Below, one piece after another: positions 27,147 to 36,494 of a stretch of DNA of 64,000 nt. Source of the stretch: Paracoccus alkenifer. GTDB lineage: Bacteria; Pseudomonadota; Alphaproteobacteria; Rhodobacterales; Rhodobacteraceae. Every line of letters starts with the position of its first letter. Position 1 is the stretch's first letter. The stretch covers positions 317,501-381,500 of the forward strand of contig NZ_FNXG01000003.1 of assembly GCF_900108405.1 (NCBI RefSeq), given 5' to 3'. Below the pieces are notes generated by a model, which searched no databases, was not told the origin of the DNA, and saw nothing but the letters and a program-made list of their open reading frames with translations. A program made the translations under genes and the position numbers.

Positions 27147-27680
27147 TTACTTCTTCTTGCCTTCCTTGCGGAAGACCTGCTCGCCCTTGTAGCGGATGCC
27201 CTTGCCCTTGTAGGGCTCGGGGCGGCGCCACTCGCGGATGTTTGCCGCAACCTGACCGACGACCTGCTGGTCGATGCCCTCGACCACGATCTCGGTCTGC
27301 TTGGGCGCGTTGACGGTCACGCCCTCGGGCGCGTCAAAGTTGACGTCATGCGTATAGCCGACCGCCAGCTTGAGCGTCTTGCCCTGCATCGAGGCACGAT
27401 AGCCGACGCCCTGGATCTCAAGCTCTTTCTTGAAACCCTCGCTGACGCCGGTGACGAGATTCGCGACCATCGACCGCGACATCCCCCATTGCTGGCGGGC
27501 GCGCTTGGACAGGCCGCGCGGCTTGACGGTGACGCTGTCGTTTTCCAGCACCAGATCCACGTCATCGGTCGCGGTGAAGCTGCGCGTGCCCTTGGGGCCC
27601 TTGACCGAGATGGTCTGGCCCTTGATTTCGGCCGTCACGCCCTTGGGCAGTTCGACCGGTCGTTTACCAATCCGAGACAT
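27147..27680 (-). CDS. rplF: 50S ribosomal protein L6
   Basis: This 177-residue protein is L6, near the factor-binding region. The start [15 protein letters not shown] and the ending [19 protein letters not shown] are diagnostic. The repeated fold halves are both complete. It lies 10 bp behind rpsH. Confidence 0.98.
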   Translation of the reverse strand: MSRIGKRPVELPKGVTAEIKGQTISVKGPKGTRSFTATDDVDLVLENDSVTVKPRGLSKRARQQWGMSRSMVANLVTGVSEGFKKELEIQGVGYRASMQGKTLKLAVGYTHDVNFDAPEGVTVNAPKQTEIVVEGIDQQVVGQVAANIREWRRPEPYKGKGIRYKGEQVFRKEGKKK

Positions 27681-27690
27681 CCTGCCCTCC

Positions 27691-28089
27691 TTAGAACACC
27701 GTGCAGAGGACTTCGCCGCCGACATTGGCGCTGCGAGCCGCTGCATCCGACATCACCCCGCGGGGCGTCGACACGATCGAGACGCCCAGGCCGTTGCGGA
27801 CCTGCGGCAGCTCTTTCGCGCCGGCGTAAACGCGGCGGCCGGGCTTGGACACCCGGGCCAGCTCGCGGATCACCGGAGCACCCTCGAAATACTTGAGGCT
27901 GATTTCAAGCTCGGTGTGACCGGTCTCGGTCTTCACCTCTTCGTAGCCGCGGATATAACCCTCGGCCTTCAGCACATCCAGAACCCAGGCGCGCAGCTTG
28001 CTGGCCGGGGTGCGGACGGTGGATTTCCCGCGCAGCTGAGAGTTGCGGATGCGGGTCAGCATATCGCCGAGCGGATCGTTCATCGACAT
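27691..28089 (-). CDS. rpsH: 30S ribosomal protein S8
   Basis: This 132-residue protein is S8. It binds 16S rRNA helix 21 and, in enteric bacteria, represses the spc operon. The [18 protein letters not shown] start and the C-terminal [20 protein letters not shown] block are diagnostic. An alternative Met two codons later is possible. It lies 13 bp behind rpsN. Confidence 0.98.
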   Translation of the reverse strand: MSMNDPLGDMLTRIRNSQLRGKSTVRTPASKLRAWVLDVLKAEGYIRGYEEVKTETGHTELEISLKYFEGAPVIRELARVSKPGRRVYAGAKELPQVRNGLGVSIVSTPRGVMSDAAARSANVGGEVLCTVF

Positions 28090-28102
28090 CTTTCCTGCCT
28101 CC

Positions 28103-28408
28103 TTACCAGCTCGATTTCACCAGGCCGGGGATCTGCCCGAACGAGCCAAGCTCGCGCAGCATGATCCGCGACAGTTTCAGCTTGCGATAATACGCCCGCG
28201 GACGGCCGGTCAGTTCGCAGCGGTTGTTCAGCCGGGTCGGCGACGAATTGCGCGGCAGCTCGGCCAGCTTCAGCGTGGCCTTGAAGCGCTCTTCCATCGG
28301 CTTCGACTGGTCGTTGATGACTTCGTTCAGAGCAGCGCGCTTGGCGGCATACTGGGCCACCAGACGCTCGCGCTTTTTCTGACGTTCGATCATGGATTTC
28401 TTTGCCAT
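28103..28408 (-). CDS. rpsN: 30S ribosomal protein S14
   Basis: This 101-residue protein is S14, zinc-free long form (no CxxC pairs). The [20 protein letters not shown] start and the [19 protein letters not shown] block are diagnostic. It lies 19 bp behind rplE. Confidence 0.98.
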   Translation of the reverse strand: MAKKSMIERQKKRERLVAQYAAKRAALNEVINDQSKPMEERFKATLKLAELPRNSSPTRLNNRCELTGRPRAYYRKLKLSRIMLRELGSFGQIPGLVKSSW

Positions 28409-28427
28409 ATCGTTCTTCCTCGCGCGA

Positions 28428-28988
28428 TCAGCTGTTGAACGGCATGTTGAATTGCTTCAGCAGCGCCTTTGCCTCGGCGTCGGTCGCGGCGGTGGTGCAG
28501 ATGATGATGTCCATCCCCAGCACCTCGTCGACCTTGTCGAATTCGATCTCGGGGAACACGATCTGTTCCTTGAGACCCATGGCGTAGTTGCCGCGGCCGT
28601 CGAACGACGTGCCCTTGACGCCGCGAAAGTCGCGGACGCGGGGCAGCGCGATGTTGATCAGGCGGTCCAGGAATTCATACATCCGGTCGCCACGCAGCGT
28701 GACCTTGGCGCCAAGCGGCATTTCCTCGCGCAGGCGGAAGCCGGCGATGGATTTCTTGGCCTTGGTGATCACGGCCTTCTGGCCGGCGATCAGCGACAGT
28801 TCCTCGGCGCCCTGGCGCACCTTCTTGGTGTCCTTGACGGCCTCGCCGATGCCCATGTTCAGGACGATCTTGTCCAGACGCGGGATCATCATGTCGTTCT
28901 TGTAGCCGAACTCTTCCTTGAGCGCGGCGCGGATCCGTTCCCGATATTCCGCCTTGAGGCGCGGGGTGTATTTCGCGGCGTCCAGCAT
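28428..28988 (-). CDS. rplE: 50S ribosomal protein L5
   Basis: This 186-residue protein is L5, a 5S rRNA-binding protein that contacts P-site tRNA. The [16 protein letters not shown] block and the C-terminal [17 protein letters not shown] are diagnostic. Its ATG overlaps the rplX stop by one base (TGATG), indicating coupled translation. Confidence 0.98.
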   Translation of the reverse strand: MLDAAKYTPRLKAEYRERIRAALKEEFGYKNDMMIPRLDKIVLNMGIGEAVKDTKKVRQGAEELSLIAGQKAVITKAKKSIAGFRLREEMPLGAKVTLRGDRMYEFLDRLINIALPRVRDFRGVKGTSFDGRGNYAMGLKEQIVFPEIEFDKVDEVLGMDIIICTTAATDAEAKALLKQFNMPFNS

Positions 28989-29293
28989 CAGATCACGTCT
29001 CCGGTGGTCTTGGCGAAACGGACCTTCTGATCGCCTTCCATGCGGAAGCCGACGCGGGTCGGTTTGCCGTTCTTGTCCAGCAGCGCCAGATTCGACAGGT
29101 GGATCGGCATGTTCTTGGGCACGCGGCCGCCCGGGCTGGTCTGCGACTGGCGGGTATGGCGCAGCGCGACATTCACGCCGTCGACGACCGCCTTGTCGTC
29201 CTTGGGCATGACTTGCAGGATCTGCCCCTGCTTGCCCTTGTCCTTGCCGGTCAGCACGACGACGGTATCGCCCTTTTTCAGCTTCGCAGCCAT
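28988..29293 (-). CDS. rplX: 50S ribosomal protein L24
   Basis: This 101-residue protein is L24, an early assembly initiator with a KOW motif ([20 protein letters not shown]). The C-terminal [19 protein letters not shown] block is diagnostic. The true start is 29293; the upstream in-frame sequence lies inside rplN. It overlaps the rplN stop (TGATG). Confidence 0.98.
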   Translation of the reverse strand: MAAKLKKGDTVVVLTGKDKGKQGQILQVMPKDDKAVVDGVNVALRHTRQSQTSPGGRVPKNMPIHLSNLALLDKNGKPTRVGFRMEGDQKVRFAKTTGDVI

Positions 29294-29661
29294 CACAGCA
29301 CCTCCGGCGCCAGCGAGATGATCTTCATGAAGTTCTTGGCGCGCAGCTCGCGCACGACCGGCCCGAAGATACGGGTTCCGACCGGCTCGCCCTGGTTGTT
29401 CAGGATCACTGCGGCGTTCGAATCGAAGCGGATCGAGGTTCCGTCCTCGCGCTTCACTTCCTTGGCGGTGCGCACGACGACGGCCTTGCGGACGTCGCCT
29501 TTCTTCACGCGACCGCGCGGAATCGCCTCTTTCACGGACACCACGATGATGTCGCCGACAGAGGCGTAGCGGCGGTGCGAGCCGCCGAGAACCTTGATGC
29601 ACTGCACCCGGCGTGCGCCGGAGTTGTCAGCGACATCCAGATTGGTCTGCATCTGGATCAT
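29293..29661 (-). CDS. rplN: 50S ribosomal protein L14
   Basis: This 122-residue protein is L14, which forms a bridge to 16S rRNA. The [20 protein letters not shown] start and the C-terminal [19 protein letters not shown] are diagnostic. It follows rpsQ across a 90-bp gap with a perfect hairpin; this is the classical boundary between S10 and spc operons in E. coli. Confidence 0.98.
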   Translation of the reverse strand: MIQMQTNLDVADNSGARRVQCIKVLGGSHRRYASVGDIIVVSVKEAIPRGRVKKGDVRKAVVVRTAKEVKREDGTSIRFDSNAAVILNNQGEPVGTRIFGPVVRELRAKNFMKIISLAPEVL

Positions 29662-29720
29662 GGTTTGCTCCCGACCTATGGGGACCGGTTGCAGGCCCGG
29701 CCCCAGGGTTTCGCTATGTC

Positions 29721-29742
29721 ACGGGCCGGCCATCCGGCCCGT
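29721..29742. other. Perfect hairpin in the rpsQ-rplN gap
   Basis: Arms 29721-29729 and 29734-29742 are exact inverted copies with a 4-base loop. There is no T-tract. It sits at the S10/spc boundary of other bacteria and could be a processing or stability element. Confidence 0.55.
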
Positions 29743-29751
29743 CGATCGGTG

Positions 29752-30015
29752 TCAGGCTTCGGCGGTCTCGCCGGCTGTCGCGCTGTTGTCCGTCAGGACG
29801 ATCCAGCGCTTGGTCTTGGACATCGGCGCGCATTCGATGATGCGGACGGTGTCGCCGACCTTGAACTGGTTTTCCGCGTCATGGGCGCGGTATTTCTTCG
29901 AGCTGCGGACAATCTTGTCCATCAGCGGGTGCTTGAAGCGGCGTTCGACCAGGACCGTGACGGTCTGCGCGTTCTTGTCGCTGGTCACCTTGCCTTGCAG
30001 GATGCGTCTGGGCAT
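29752..30015 (-). CDS. rpsQ: 30S ribosomal protein S17
   Basis: This 87-residue protein is S17, a primary 16S rRNA-binding protein. The [20 protein letters not shown] start, [14 protein letters not shown] block and [19 protein letters not shown] are diagnostic. It ends in a short Ala/Glu tail. It lies 12 bp behind rpmC. Confidence 0.98.
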   Translation of the reverse strand: MPRRILQGKVTSDKNAQTVTVLVERRFKHPLMDKIVRSSKKYRAHDAENQFKVGDTVRIIECAPMSKTKRWIVLTDNSATAGETAEA

Positions 30016-30027
30016 GGGTCCGGCTCC

Positions 30028-30234
30028 TTACTGCGATGCCGCGGCGTCGGCCGCTTTCTGGTTCATGACGGTCAGCACGCGGGCCACGTCCTTGCGGACC
30101 GAGCGCATGCGCGCGGTCGATTCAAGCTGGCCGGTGGCCTGTTGGAAGCGCAGGTTGAACGCCTCTTTCTTCAGCGCGACCAGCTGCTCGCGCAGCTGTT
30201 CGGGCGTCTTGTCTCTCAGTTCCTGCGCTTTCAT
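30028..30234 (-). CDS. rpmC: 50S ribosomal protein L29
   Basis: This 68-residue protein is L29, located at the peptide exit tunnel. [20 protein letters not shown] and the [20 protein letters not shown] block are diagnostic. The start at 30234 has an AAAGGAAAAGG site. Unusually, it is separated from rplP by 202 bp containing a palindrome, a terminator-like hairpin and a possible promoter, so it may head its own transcript. Confidence 0.97.
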   Translation of the reverse strand: MKAQELRDKTPEQLREQLVALKKEAFNLRFQQATGQLESTARMRSVRKDVARVLTVMNQKAADAAASQ

Positions 30235-30316
30235 GCGCCTTTTCCTTTCAACATCACCGGAGGGCCCCAGTGCCTGGGACACCCTGATTCCCGGTGGAGT
30301 TCGAGATGAAGACCCG

Positions 30317-30345
30317 CCCATACGCGGATTCGCCGCATCAGGCAA
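30317..30345 (-). promoter_or_regulatory. Candidate promoter for rpmC-rpmD
   Basis: On the minus strand TTGCCT (30340-30345) and TATGGG (30317-30322) are separated by 17 bases, about 85 bases before rpmC and just after the terminator-like hairpin. Each box matches the consensus in only part of its positions. Confidence 0.33.
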
Positions 30346-30373
30346 GCACTTTGGCAACGGCTTCGATAAAAGA

Positions 30374-30396
30374 AGCCCCGCCAAGCCGGCGGGGCT
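30374..30396 (-). terminator. Terminator-like hairpin inside the ribosomal operon (rplP-rpmC)
   Basis: A perfect 9-bp GC stem (30374-30382 with 30388-30396) with a 5-base loop is followed on the minus strand by TCTTTTA. This is a plausible intrinsic terminator or attenuator between two ribosomal protein genes that are normally adjacent. Confidence 0.6.
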
Positions 30397-30411
30397 TTCC
30401 TCAACCCGTAG

Positions 30412-30432
30412 GGTGCGTGCTTTGCACGCACC
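30412..30432. repeat. Palindrome repeat (GGTGCGT family) between rplP and rpmC
   Basis: A perfect 9-bp stem (30412-30420 with 30424-30432) with loop TTT, preceded by CCGTAG. It shares stem and flank with the copies at 15101-15150. Confidence 0.7.
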
Positions 30433-30436
30433 ACCC

Positions 30437-30850
30437 TTACCAGTCTTCGCGCTGAACGATGCGGGTCAGGACCGGCAGTTTCATCGCGCCAAGGCGCAGG
30501 GCCTCGCGGGCGATGTCGTCCTCGACGCCGTCGATTTCGAACATGATGCGGCCGGGGTGGACGCGGGCGGCCCAGAAATCGACCGAGCCCTTGCCTTTAC
30601 CCATCCGCACTTCGGTCGGCTTGCCAGACACCGGCACGTCCGGGAAGATCCGGATCCAGACCCGGCCCTGACGCTTCATGTGGCGGGTGATCGCGCGGCG
30701 GGCCGCTTCGATCTGGCGGGCGGTGACGCGCTCGGGTTCCGTCGCCTTGAGGCCGTAAGAGCCGAAGTTCAGGTTGAACCCGCCCTTGGCCTCGCCGTGG
30801 ATCCGGCCCTTGTGCTGTTTGCGGAACTTGGTCCGTTTCGGTTGCAGCAT
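30437..30850 (-). CDS. rplP: 50S ribosomal protein L16
   Basis: This 137-residue protein is L16 near the peptidyl transferase centre. The [20 protein letters not shown] start, the [20 protein letters not shown] block and [15 protein letters not shown] are diagnostic. It lies 13 bp behind rpsC and ends just before the palindrome. Confidence 0.98.
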   Translation of the reverse strand: MLQPKRTKFRKQHKGRIHGEAKGGFNLNFGSYGLKATEPERVTARQIEAARRAITRHMKRQGRVWIRIFPDVPVSGKPTEVRMGKGKGSVDFWAARVHPGRIMFEIDGVEDDIAREALRLGAMKLPVLTRIVQREDW

Positions 30851-30863
30851 TCCTGTTTACTCC

Positions 30864-31580
30864 TCAGCGCGCGTCGCGGTCGCGGCGCGGGCCGCGGGGG
30901 GACGGGCCTTCCTGCGCCTCGGCGGCCTTGCGGTCGTGGGCCTGCGGGTCGTGCTCCATGATCTCGCCTTTGAAGATCCAGACCTTGACGCCGATGATCC
31001 CGTAGGGGGTCGAGGCTTCCGACAGCGCATAGTCGATGTCGGCCCGCAGCGTGTGCAGCGGCACCCGGCCTTCGCGATACCATTCGGTCCGCGCGATCTC
31101 GGCACCGCCCAGGCGGCCGCCGACATTCACCCGGATCCCCAGCGCGCCCATGCGCATGGCGTTCTGCACCGCGCGCTTCATGGCGCGGCGGAACGACACC
31201 CGGCGCTCGAGCTGCTGGGCGATCGATTCGGCCACCAGCTGCGCGTCCAGTTCCGGCTTGCGGACCTCGACGATGTTCAGGTGCAGTTCCGAGTCGGTGA
31301 AATTCGCCAGCTTCTTGCGCAGCGTCTCGATGTCGGCGCCCTTGCGGCCGATGATGACGCCCGGGCGGGCGGCATGGATCGTCACGCGGCATTTCTTGTG
31401 CGGACGCTCGATGATGACGCGGCTGACGCCGGCCTGCTTGGCATCCTTGTGGATGAACTCGCGGATCTTGATGTCCTCGAGCAGCAGGTTGCCATAGTCC
31501 TTGCTGTCGGCGAACCAGCGGCTGTCCCAGGTGCGGTTGACCTGCAAGCGCATCCCGATGGGGTTGACCTTCTGACCCAT
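30864..31580 (-). CDS. rpsC: 30S ribosomal protein S3
   Basis: This 238-residue protein is S3 at the mRNA entry site, with a KH domain ([15 protein letters not shown]). The start [20 protein letters not shown] is diagnostic, and the C-terminus is a charged tail (GPRRDRDAR). The ATG at 31580 overlaps the rplV stop (TAATG). An upstream in-frame extension is the rplV shadow. Confidence 0.98.
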   Translation of the reverse strand: MGQKVNPIGMRLQVNRTWDSRWFADSKDYGNLLLEDIKIREFIHKDAKQAGVSRVIIERPHKKCRVTIHAARPGVIIGRKGADIETLRKKLANFTDSELHLNIVEVRKPELDAQLVAESIAQQLERRVSFRRAMKRAVQNAMRMGALGIRVNVGGRLGGAEIARTEWYREGRVPLHTLRADIDYALSEASTPYGIIGVKVWIFKGEIMEHDPQAHDRKAAEAQEGPSPRGPRRDRDAR

Positions 31581-32038
31581 TACGCGAGCTCCTCGGCAGC
31601 GGCGGCTTGATTGGTGGCGGCGGCGCGTTTCTGCGACTTGGCGGCCTTTTTGGCGGCCTCGGCCTCGGCGTCGATCTCGCGCACCTTGATGGTGATTTCC
31701 GAGAACGGCTTCAGGATCTTGCCGAACCGGCCGCGGGCGCGCGGACGGCCCCGCTTGAGCACCATGTTCTTGCCGACCCACGCCTCGGCGACGACCAGCT
31801 GGTCGACGTCCAGGTTGTGGTTGTTCTCGGCGTTGGCGATCGCGGATTGCAGGCATTTCTTGACGTCGCCCGCAATGCGGCGCTTGGAAAAGGTCAGGTC
31901 GGCCAGCGCCTTTTCCACCTTTTTGCCGCGGATCATGGCGGCGACCAGATTCAGCTTCTGCGGCGAGGTGCGCAGCATGCGGGTCTTGGCCATCGCCTCG
32001 TTATCCGCCACGCGGCGCGGATTCTGTTCCTTACCCAT
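31580..32038 (-). CDS. rplV: 50S ribosomal protein L22 with extended C-terminal tail
   Basis: This 152-residue protein is L22, whose long loop lines the exit tunnel. The [18 protein letters not shown] and [19 protein letters not shown] blocks are diagnostic. After about residue 127 it carries an Ala/Lys/Glu-rich tail ([17 protein letters not shown] and more) not found in the roughly 110-residue E. coli protein. Its N-terminus [18 protein letters not shown] is the alphaproteobacterial form. Confidence 0.97.
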   Translation of the reverse strand: MGKEQNPRRVADNEAMAKTRMLRTSPQKLNLVAAMIRGKKVEKALADLTFSKRRIAGDVKKCLQSAIANAENNHNLDVDQLVVAEAWVGKNMVLKRGRPRARGRFGKILKPFSEITIKVREIDAEAEAAKKAAKSQKRAAATNQAAAAEELA

Positions 32039-32044
32039 GACGGT

Positions 32045-32323
32045 TTACTTCCTTTTCGCTTTCTTGTCGGCCGCGTGACCGTAATAGGTCCGCGTCGGCG
32101 AGTATTCACCGAACTTCTGGCCGATCATTTCCTCGGTCACGTTGACCGGGATGTGCTTTTTCCCGTTGTAGACGCCAAAGGTCAGGCCGACGAACTGCGG
32201 CAGGATGGTCGAACGGCGCGACCAGATCTTGATGACGTCCGAACGCCCCGATTCGCGTGCCTTTTCGGCCTTGCGCAGCACATAGGCGTCGACGAACGGG
32301 CCTTTCCAAACTGAACGTGCCAT
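32045..32323 (-). CDS. rpsS: 30S ribosomal protein S19
   Basis: This 92-residue protein is S19 of the small-subunit head. [16 protein letters not shown], the [20 protein letters not shown] block and the [12 protein letters not shown] motif are diagnostic. It is three bases behind rplB. Confidence 0.98.
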   Translation of the reverse strand: MARSVWKGPFVDAYVLRKAEKARESGRSDVIKIWSRRSTILPQFVGLTFGVYNGKKHIPVNVTEEMIGQKFGEYSPTRTYYGHAADKKAKRK

Positions 32324-32326
32324 GGA

Positions 32327-33166
32327 TCAGCGCCCCTTCTTCTTGGCGTGGCGCGACCGCAGGATATACTTGTCGGTCGACTTGTTGGAACGGGTGCGCT
32401 TGCCCTTGGTGGGCTTGCCCCAAGGCGTGACCGGGTGGCGGCCGCCCGAGGTCCGGCCCTCACCACCGCCATGCGGGTGGTCGATCGGGTTCATCGCGAC
32501 GCCGCGGACGGTCGGGCGCACGCCCAGGTGCCGCATCCGGCCGGCCTTGCCGAAGTTCTGGTTCGAGTGGTCGGGGTTCGACACCGCGCCGATGGTCGCC
32601 ATGCACTCCTGACGCACCAGACGCAGCTCGCCCGAGGACAGGCGGATTTGCGCATAGCCGCCGTCGCGGCCCACGAACTGCGCATAGGTGCCGGCCGAGC
32701 GCGCCAGCTGGCCGCCCTTGCCGGGCTTCAGCTCGACGTTGTGGACGATCGTGCCGATCGGCATCCCCGAGAACGGCATCGCGTTGCCCGGCTTGATGTC
32801 GGCCTTTTGCGAGGCGACGACCTTGTCGCCCACGGCCAGACGCTGCGGCGCGATGATATAGGTCTGTTCGCCGTCGTCATAGCGCAGCAGCGCGATGAAG
32901 GCGGTGCGGTTGGGATCGTATTCGATCCGCTCGACCGTCGCCGGGACGTCCAGCTTGTTGCGGCGGAAATCGACGATGCGGTAGAGCCGCTTGGCCCCGC
33001 CGCCCTTGTGCCACATGGTGATCCGCCCGGTATTGTTCCGGCCACCCGACTTGCTCAACCCGACGGTCAGCATCTTGACGGGGCGGCCTTTCCAAAGCTC
33101 CGAACGGTCGATCAGCACCAGCCCTCGCTGGCCAGGCGTCGTCGGCTTGTACGACTTGAGTGCCAT
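32327..33166 (-). CDS. rplB: 50S ribosomal protein L2
   Basis: This 279-residue protein is L2, needed for peptidyl transfer and subunit joining. The [15 protein letters not shown] start, the [20 protein letters not shown] block (containing the conserved His) and the C-terminal HAKKKGR are diagnostic. The ATG at 33166 is chosen over a position 10 codons upstream. It follows rplW across an 87-bp gap with a perfect 11-bp hairpin. Confidence 0.98.
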   Translation of the reverse strand: MALKSYKPTTPGQRGLVLIDRSELWKGRPVKMLTVGLSKSGGRNNTGRITMWHKGGGAKRLYRIVDFRRNKLDVPATVERIEYDPNRTAFIALLRYDDGEQTYIIAPQRLAVGDKVVASQKADIKPGNAMPFSGMPIGTIVHNVELKPGKGGQLARSAGTYAQFVGRDGGYAQIRLSSGELRLVRQECMATIGAVSNPDHSNQNFGKAGRMRHLGVRPTVRGVAMNPIDHPHGGGEGRTSGGRHPVTPWGKPTKGKRTRSNKSTDKYILRSRHAKKKGR

Positions 33167-33217
33167 GGTTCCTGTCTTCCGTTTGCCTTGGACCATAGGT
33201 CCGTTTCAGTCCGAATT

Positions 33218-33245
33218 GCGGCCCCCGGGTCAAACCGGGGGCCGC
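33218..33245. other. Perfect 11-bp hairpin in the rplW-rplB gap
   Basis: Arms 33218-33228 and 33235-33245 are exact inverted copies with a 6-base loop. There is no T-tract. It is one of several hairpins in the larger gaps of this operon. Confidence 0.6.
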
Positions 33246-33253
33246 ATCTGCAA

Positions 33254-33553
33254 TCACAGCCCGGTGTTCACGTCGATGCTGTTGCCAGCCTCGAGCGTCA
33301 CATAGGCTTTCTTGACGTCGCTGCGCACGCCGGGGCGGCCGCGGAAACGCTTGGTCTTGCCCTTGGTCAGCACGGTGTTGACCGCCTTGACCTTGACGTT
33401 GAACAGCGCCTCGACCGCGTCCTTGATCTGCGGCTTGCTGGCCGATTTCGCCACCTCAAAGGTGACCGCGTTGGCCAGCTCGCTGGCCATGGTCGCCTTT
33501 TCGGTGATGACCGGCTTGCGGATCACGTCGTAATGTTCGGGTTTCGCGCTCAT
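33254..33553 (-). CDS. rplW: 50S ribosomal protein L23
   Basis: This 99-residue protein is L23 at the exit tunnel, where trigger factor and SRP dock. The [15 protein letters not shown] start region and the [20 protein letters not shown] block are diagnostic. The ATG at 33553 is just past the rplD stop. Confidence 0.97.
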   Translation of the reverse strand: MSAKPEHYDVIRKPVITEKATMASELANAVTFEVAKSASKPQIKDAVEALFNVKVKAVNTVLTKGKTKRFRGRPGVRSDVKKAYVTLEAGNSIDVNTGL

Positions 33554-33554
33554 C

Positions 33555-34184
33555 TCATGCACCTTTGCCCAGACGGGCTTCGAGGGCCTCGACGCCCGCG
33601 CGCGTGATCACCAGCGTGTCGCGGCGCAGGATGTCGTAGACGTTGGCGCCCATCGAGGGCAGGACGTCCACGCCTTGCAGGTTGCGCGCGGCGCGGGCGA
33701 AGTTCTCGTTCACATCGGCACCGTCGATGACCAGCACCCGCTTCCAGCCCTGTTCCTTGACCGCCTTGGCGACGGCCGCGGTCTTGGCTTCGGCCAGGTC
33801 CAGGCTGTCCACGATCACCAGCTTGCCACGGGCGGCCTTGGCCGACAGCGCGTGTTTCAGCCCCAGCGCCCGGACCTTTTTCGGCAGGTCAAAGGCGTGG
33901 CTGCGCGGCGTCGGGCCGGCGTAGATGCCGCCCTTGCGGAAGATCGGCGCGTTGCGGCTGCCGTGGCGTGCGCCGCCGGTGCCCTTCTGGCGATAGATCT
34001 TCTTGGTGGAATAAGACACTTCGGACCGGCCCAGCGTCGAGTGGGTGCCCTGTTGTGCCTTGGCGCGCTGCCAGCGCACCACCCGATGCAGGATGTCCGC
34101 GCGCGGCTCCAGCCCGAAGATGTCGTCGGACAGCTCGATGTCCCCGGTCTTGCCCGAGGAAAGCGAAATCACGTCGAGTTTCAT
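33555..34184 (-). CDS. rplD: 50S ribosomal protein L4
   Basis: This 209-residue protein is L4. The central [20 protein letters not shown] loop that reaches the exit tunnel is intact, and the C-terminal domain includes [20 protein letters not shown]. It overlaps the rplC stop by four bases (ATGA). In enteric bacteria L4 also represses the S10 operon; whether it does here is unknown. Confidence 0.98.
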   Translation of the reverse strand: MKLDVISLSSGKTGDIELSDDIFGLEPRADILHRVVRWQRAKAQQGTHSTLGRSEVSYSTKKIYRQKGTGGARHGSRNAPIFRKGGIYAGPTPRSHAFDLPKKVRALGLKHALSAKAARGKLVIVDSLDLAEAKTAAVAKAVKEQGWKRVLVIDGADVNENFARAARNLQGVDVLPSMGANVYDILRRDTLVITRAGVEALEARLGKGA

Positions 34185-35038
34185 TTGCTCTCGTCTCCCT
34201 CGGGGGCGGCGGCATCGCTGCCGGCCTCGGTCGAGGCTTCGGCCTCGGCCAGCGCAGCTTCCTGAACGGCGGCTTCGGCTTCGGCAGCGGCCAGACGCGC
34301 GGCTTCTTCCTCGGCGGCAGCCTGGGCGGCGGCTTCCTCGGCCAGACGCTTGGCCTCACGCTCGGCCGAACGCAGCGCGGCGGGGAAGATGGTGTTTTCC
34401 GCCAGCGGCTTTTTCACGGCGTCCTTGATCGTGACCCAGCCGCCCTTGGAACCGGGGACCGAACCCTTGACCATGATCAGCCCGCGGTCGGCGTCGGTGC
34501 GCACGACCTGAAGGTTCTGGGTCGTAACCCGCGCCGCGCCCATGTGGCCGGCCATCTTCTTGCCCTTGAACACCTTGCCGGGATCCTGGCACTGGCCGGT
34601 CGAACCGTGCGAGCGGTGGCTGATCGACACCCCGTGCGAGGCGCGAAGCCCGCCGAAGTTGTGCCGCTTCATCGCACCGGCAAAGCCTTTACCGATCGAG
34701 GTGCCGGCGATGTCGACGAACTGACCCGCAAAGTAATGCGCGGCGATGATTTCCTCGCCCACGTCGACCAGGTTGTCCTCGGACACGCGGAATTCGACGA
34801 TCTTGCGCTTGGGGGCCACGTTCGCTTTCGCGAAATGGCCGCGCATCGGCGCGCTGACGTTCTTGGGCTTGGCATCGCCGGCGCCCAGTTGCAGCGCGAC
34901 ATAGCCGTCGGTTTCAGTCTTGCGCTGCGCGACGACCTGAAGGTTGTCCAGTTGCAGCACGGTCACGGGCACCTGCCGGCCGTCCTCAAGGAACAGCCGG
35001 GTCATGCCCAGTTTCTTGGCGATAACACCAGTCCGCAT
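34181..35038 (-). CDS. rplC: 50S ribosomal protein L3 with long acidic C-terminal extension
   Basis: This 285-residue protein is L3. The core ([59 protein letters not shown]) is complete by about residue 220. The remaining about 63 residues are an Ala/Glu-rich helical tail with recurring AEE/AAA/EAE units, ending in a flexible [14 protein letters not shown]. coli L3 has 209 residues. The tail is probably surface exposed and predicted helical. Confidence 0.97.
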   Translation of the reverse strand: MRTGVIAKKLGMTRLFLEDGRQVPVTVLQLDNLQVVAQRKTETDGYVALQLGAGDAKPKNVSAPMRGHFAKANVAPKRKIVEFRVSEDNLVDVGEEIIAAHYFAGQFVDIAGTSIGKGFAGAMKRHNFGGLRASHGVSISHRSHGSTGQCQDPGKVFKGKKMAGHMGAARVTTQNLQVVRTDADRGLIMVKGSVPGSKGGWVTIKDAVKKPLAENTIFPAALRSAEREAKRLAEEAAAQAAAEEEAARLAAAEAEAAVQEAALAEAEASTEAGSDAAAPEGDESK

Positions 35039-35048
35039 GATGGCCCCC

Positions 35049-35357
35049 TTACACCTTGATCTCGACATCCACGCCGGCGGCGAGGTCGAGCTTCATCAGG
35101 GCGTCAACGGTCTGGGGCGTGGGGTCCACGATGTCCAGCAGCCGCTTGTGCGTGCGGATTTCCCACTGGTCGCGCGACTTCTTGTCGATGTGCGGACCGC
35201 GCAGGACGGTGAATTTCTCGATCTTGTTCGGCAGCGGAATCGGGCCGCGCACCTGCGCGCCGGTCCGCTTGGCGGTGTTGACGATCTCGGCGGTGCTGGA
35301 ATCGAGCACGCGATAGTCGAACGCCTTGAGCCGGATACGGATGGTCTGGCTTTGCAT
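35049..35357 (-). CDS. rpsJ: 30S ribosomal protein S10
   Basis: This 102-residue protein is S10 (NusE), which also acts in transcription antitermination. The [18 protein letters not shown] start and [19 protein letters not shown] block are diagnostic. The start ATG is at 35357; the codon before it is TTG. It is the first gene of the superoperon, and a candidate promoter lies at 35523-35551. Confidence 0.98.
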   Translation of the reverse strand: MQSQTIRIRLKAFDYRVLDSSTAEIVNTAKRTGAQVRGPIPLPNKIEKFTVLRGPHIDKKSRDQWEIRTHKRLLDIVDPTPQTVDALMKLDLAAGVDVEIKV

Positions 35358-35444
35358 CAAGCATCCCTCGGATGGGGATTTCAGTCGAGAGGCTGACAGC
35401 GCACCACGCGAAGCCAGCGTCGGACCTTAAACAGAAAAACTGCA

Positions 35445-35469
35445 AGGCCGCCCCCATAGCGGGCGGCCT
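35445..35469 (-). terminator. Terminator-like hairpin between pxpC and rpsJ
   Basis: A perfect 9-bp stem (35445-35453 with 35461-35469) with a 7-base loop is followed after five bases by TTTTT on the minus strand. It may end the pxpC transcript. If the promoter at 35523-35551 is real it lies within the rpsJ leader and could act as an attenuator. Confidence 0.5.
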
Positions 35470-35522
35470 GAACAGATGCAACCGATTCGGGTGCGGATTA
35501 ACGAAATCGGCTGCGATGGCGG

Positions 35523-35551
35523 CTTATCGCGGGTCCGCAGCTGCGAGTCAA
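35523..35551 (-). promoter_or_regulatory. Candidate promoter of the S10 ribosomal operon
   Basis: On the minus strand TTGACT (35546-35551) and GATAAG (35523-35528) are separated by exactly 17 bases. They match the sigma-70-type consensus at 5/6 and 4/6 positions, about 165 bases before rpsJ and immediately after the pxpC stop. Confidence 0.5.
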
Positions 35552-35561
35552 CGTCGAAAAC

Positions 35562-36494
35562 CTAGCGCAGCCACGCCGCGGGCGCAGCAATTGCAGCGGT
35601 TCTTGCGAGGGCCACCGCCTGCCGGGCGCTGACGGGGCGGAACCGCACCGGGTCGCGGGGGCGCAGCTGGACAAACCCGTCAAGATCGCAGTCCAGCACC
35701 GTGGCGATGCGGGGATAGCCTCCGGTGGTCTGGTGATCGGCCAGCAGAACCGTGGCCACCCCGTCGCCGGCAACCTGCACCGAGCCGCGGGTGATCGGCC
35801 CGGACGGCATGTCCAGCGCAGCGTGCGGCGCGATCTGCGGCCCCGCCAGCCGCACCCCCATCCGGTCCCAGGCATCGGTCATGCGCCATTCGCCCGTCAG
35901 GAACGCCGCAACCGCCCGGGACGAAAAGAACCGCTGCTGCGGCCCAAGGGTAACGCGCAGCTCGCGGCGCGGGCGGGCGGCGACGGGACAGGGAAACTCG
36001 ACCTCGCGCGCGGGGTGCGGGGCGGCGTCGGCGATCACCAGCCGCGTCCCCGCCGCCAGCCGGCCACCTCCAAGGCCAGATATCGCGTGGGTCGAGGCGC
36101 TGCCCAGCCATTGCGGCGCCTGCAACCGCCCGGCAAAGGCCAGATAGCACCAGCTGCCCCACGGCCCCGGGCGGATGGTCAGATGTTCTCCGGCCCGCAG
36201 GGTGGCTGCGTGCCACGAGCCGCGCCTGTCCCCGGCATGTTCGACGATAAAGCCGCCCCCCGCCACCGCGAAACCGACCGCTCCGGACAGGCATTGCAGC
36301 ACCAGCCCGCCCATCGAGACCTCGATTCCGGGCGCCCCCGCCGGGTTGCCAAGCGCGAGGTTCGCGGCGGCGAACGACCGGCGATCCATCGGGCCCGAGC
36401 GCGGCACGCCGTAGCGCATCAGCCCCGGCCGGCCCGCGTCCTGCACCGACACATGCGGGCCGGCGAAACTGACTGAAAGCACCGTATCGGTCAT
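35562..36494 (-). CDS. pxpC: 5-oxoprolinase subunit C (biotin-dependent carboxyltransferase family)
   Basis: This 310-residue protein is one subunit of the PxpABC ATP-dependent 5-oxoprolinase, which opens pyroglutamate to glutamate. The QDAGRPGLMRYGVPRSGPMD start and the GSVQVAGDGVATVLLADHQTTGGYP-like C-terminal block, here read in two pieces, are typical of the family (formerly KipA/urea amidolyase homologue). It overlaps the pxpB stop by four bases and is last in the pxpA-B-C order. Confidence 0.9.
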   Translation of the reverse strand: MTDTVLSVSFAGPHVSVQDAGRPGLMRYGVPRSGPMDRRSFAAANLALGNPAGAPGIEVSMGGLVLQCLSGAVGFAVAGGGFIVEHAGDRRGSWHAATLRAGEHLTIRPGPWGSWCYLAFAGRLQAPQWLGSASTHAISGLGGGRLAAGTRLVIADAAPHPAREVEFPCPVAARPRRELRVTLGPQQRFFSSRAVAAFLTGEWRMTDAWDRMGVRLAGPQIAPHAALDMPSGPITRGSVQVAGDGVATVLLADHQTTGGYPRIATVLDCDLDGFVQLRPRDPVRFRPVSARQAVALARTAAIAAPAAWLR

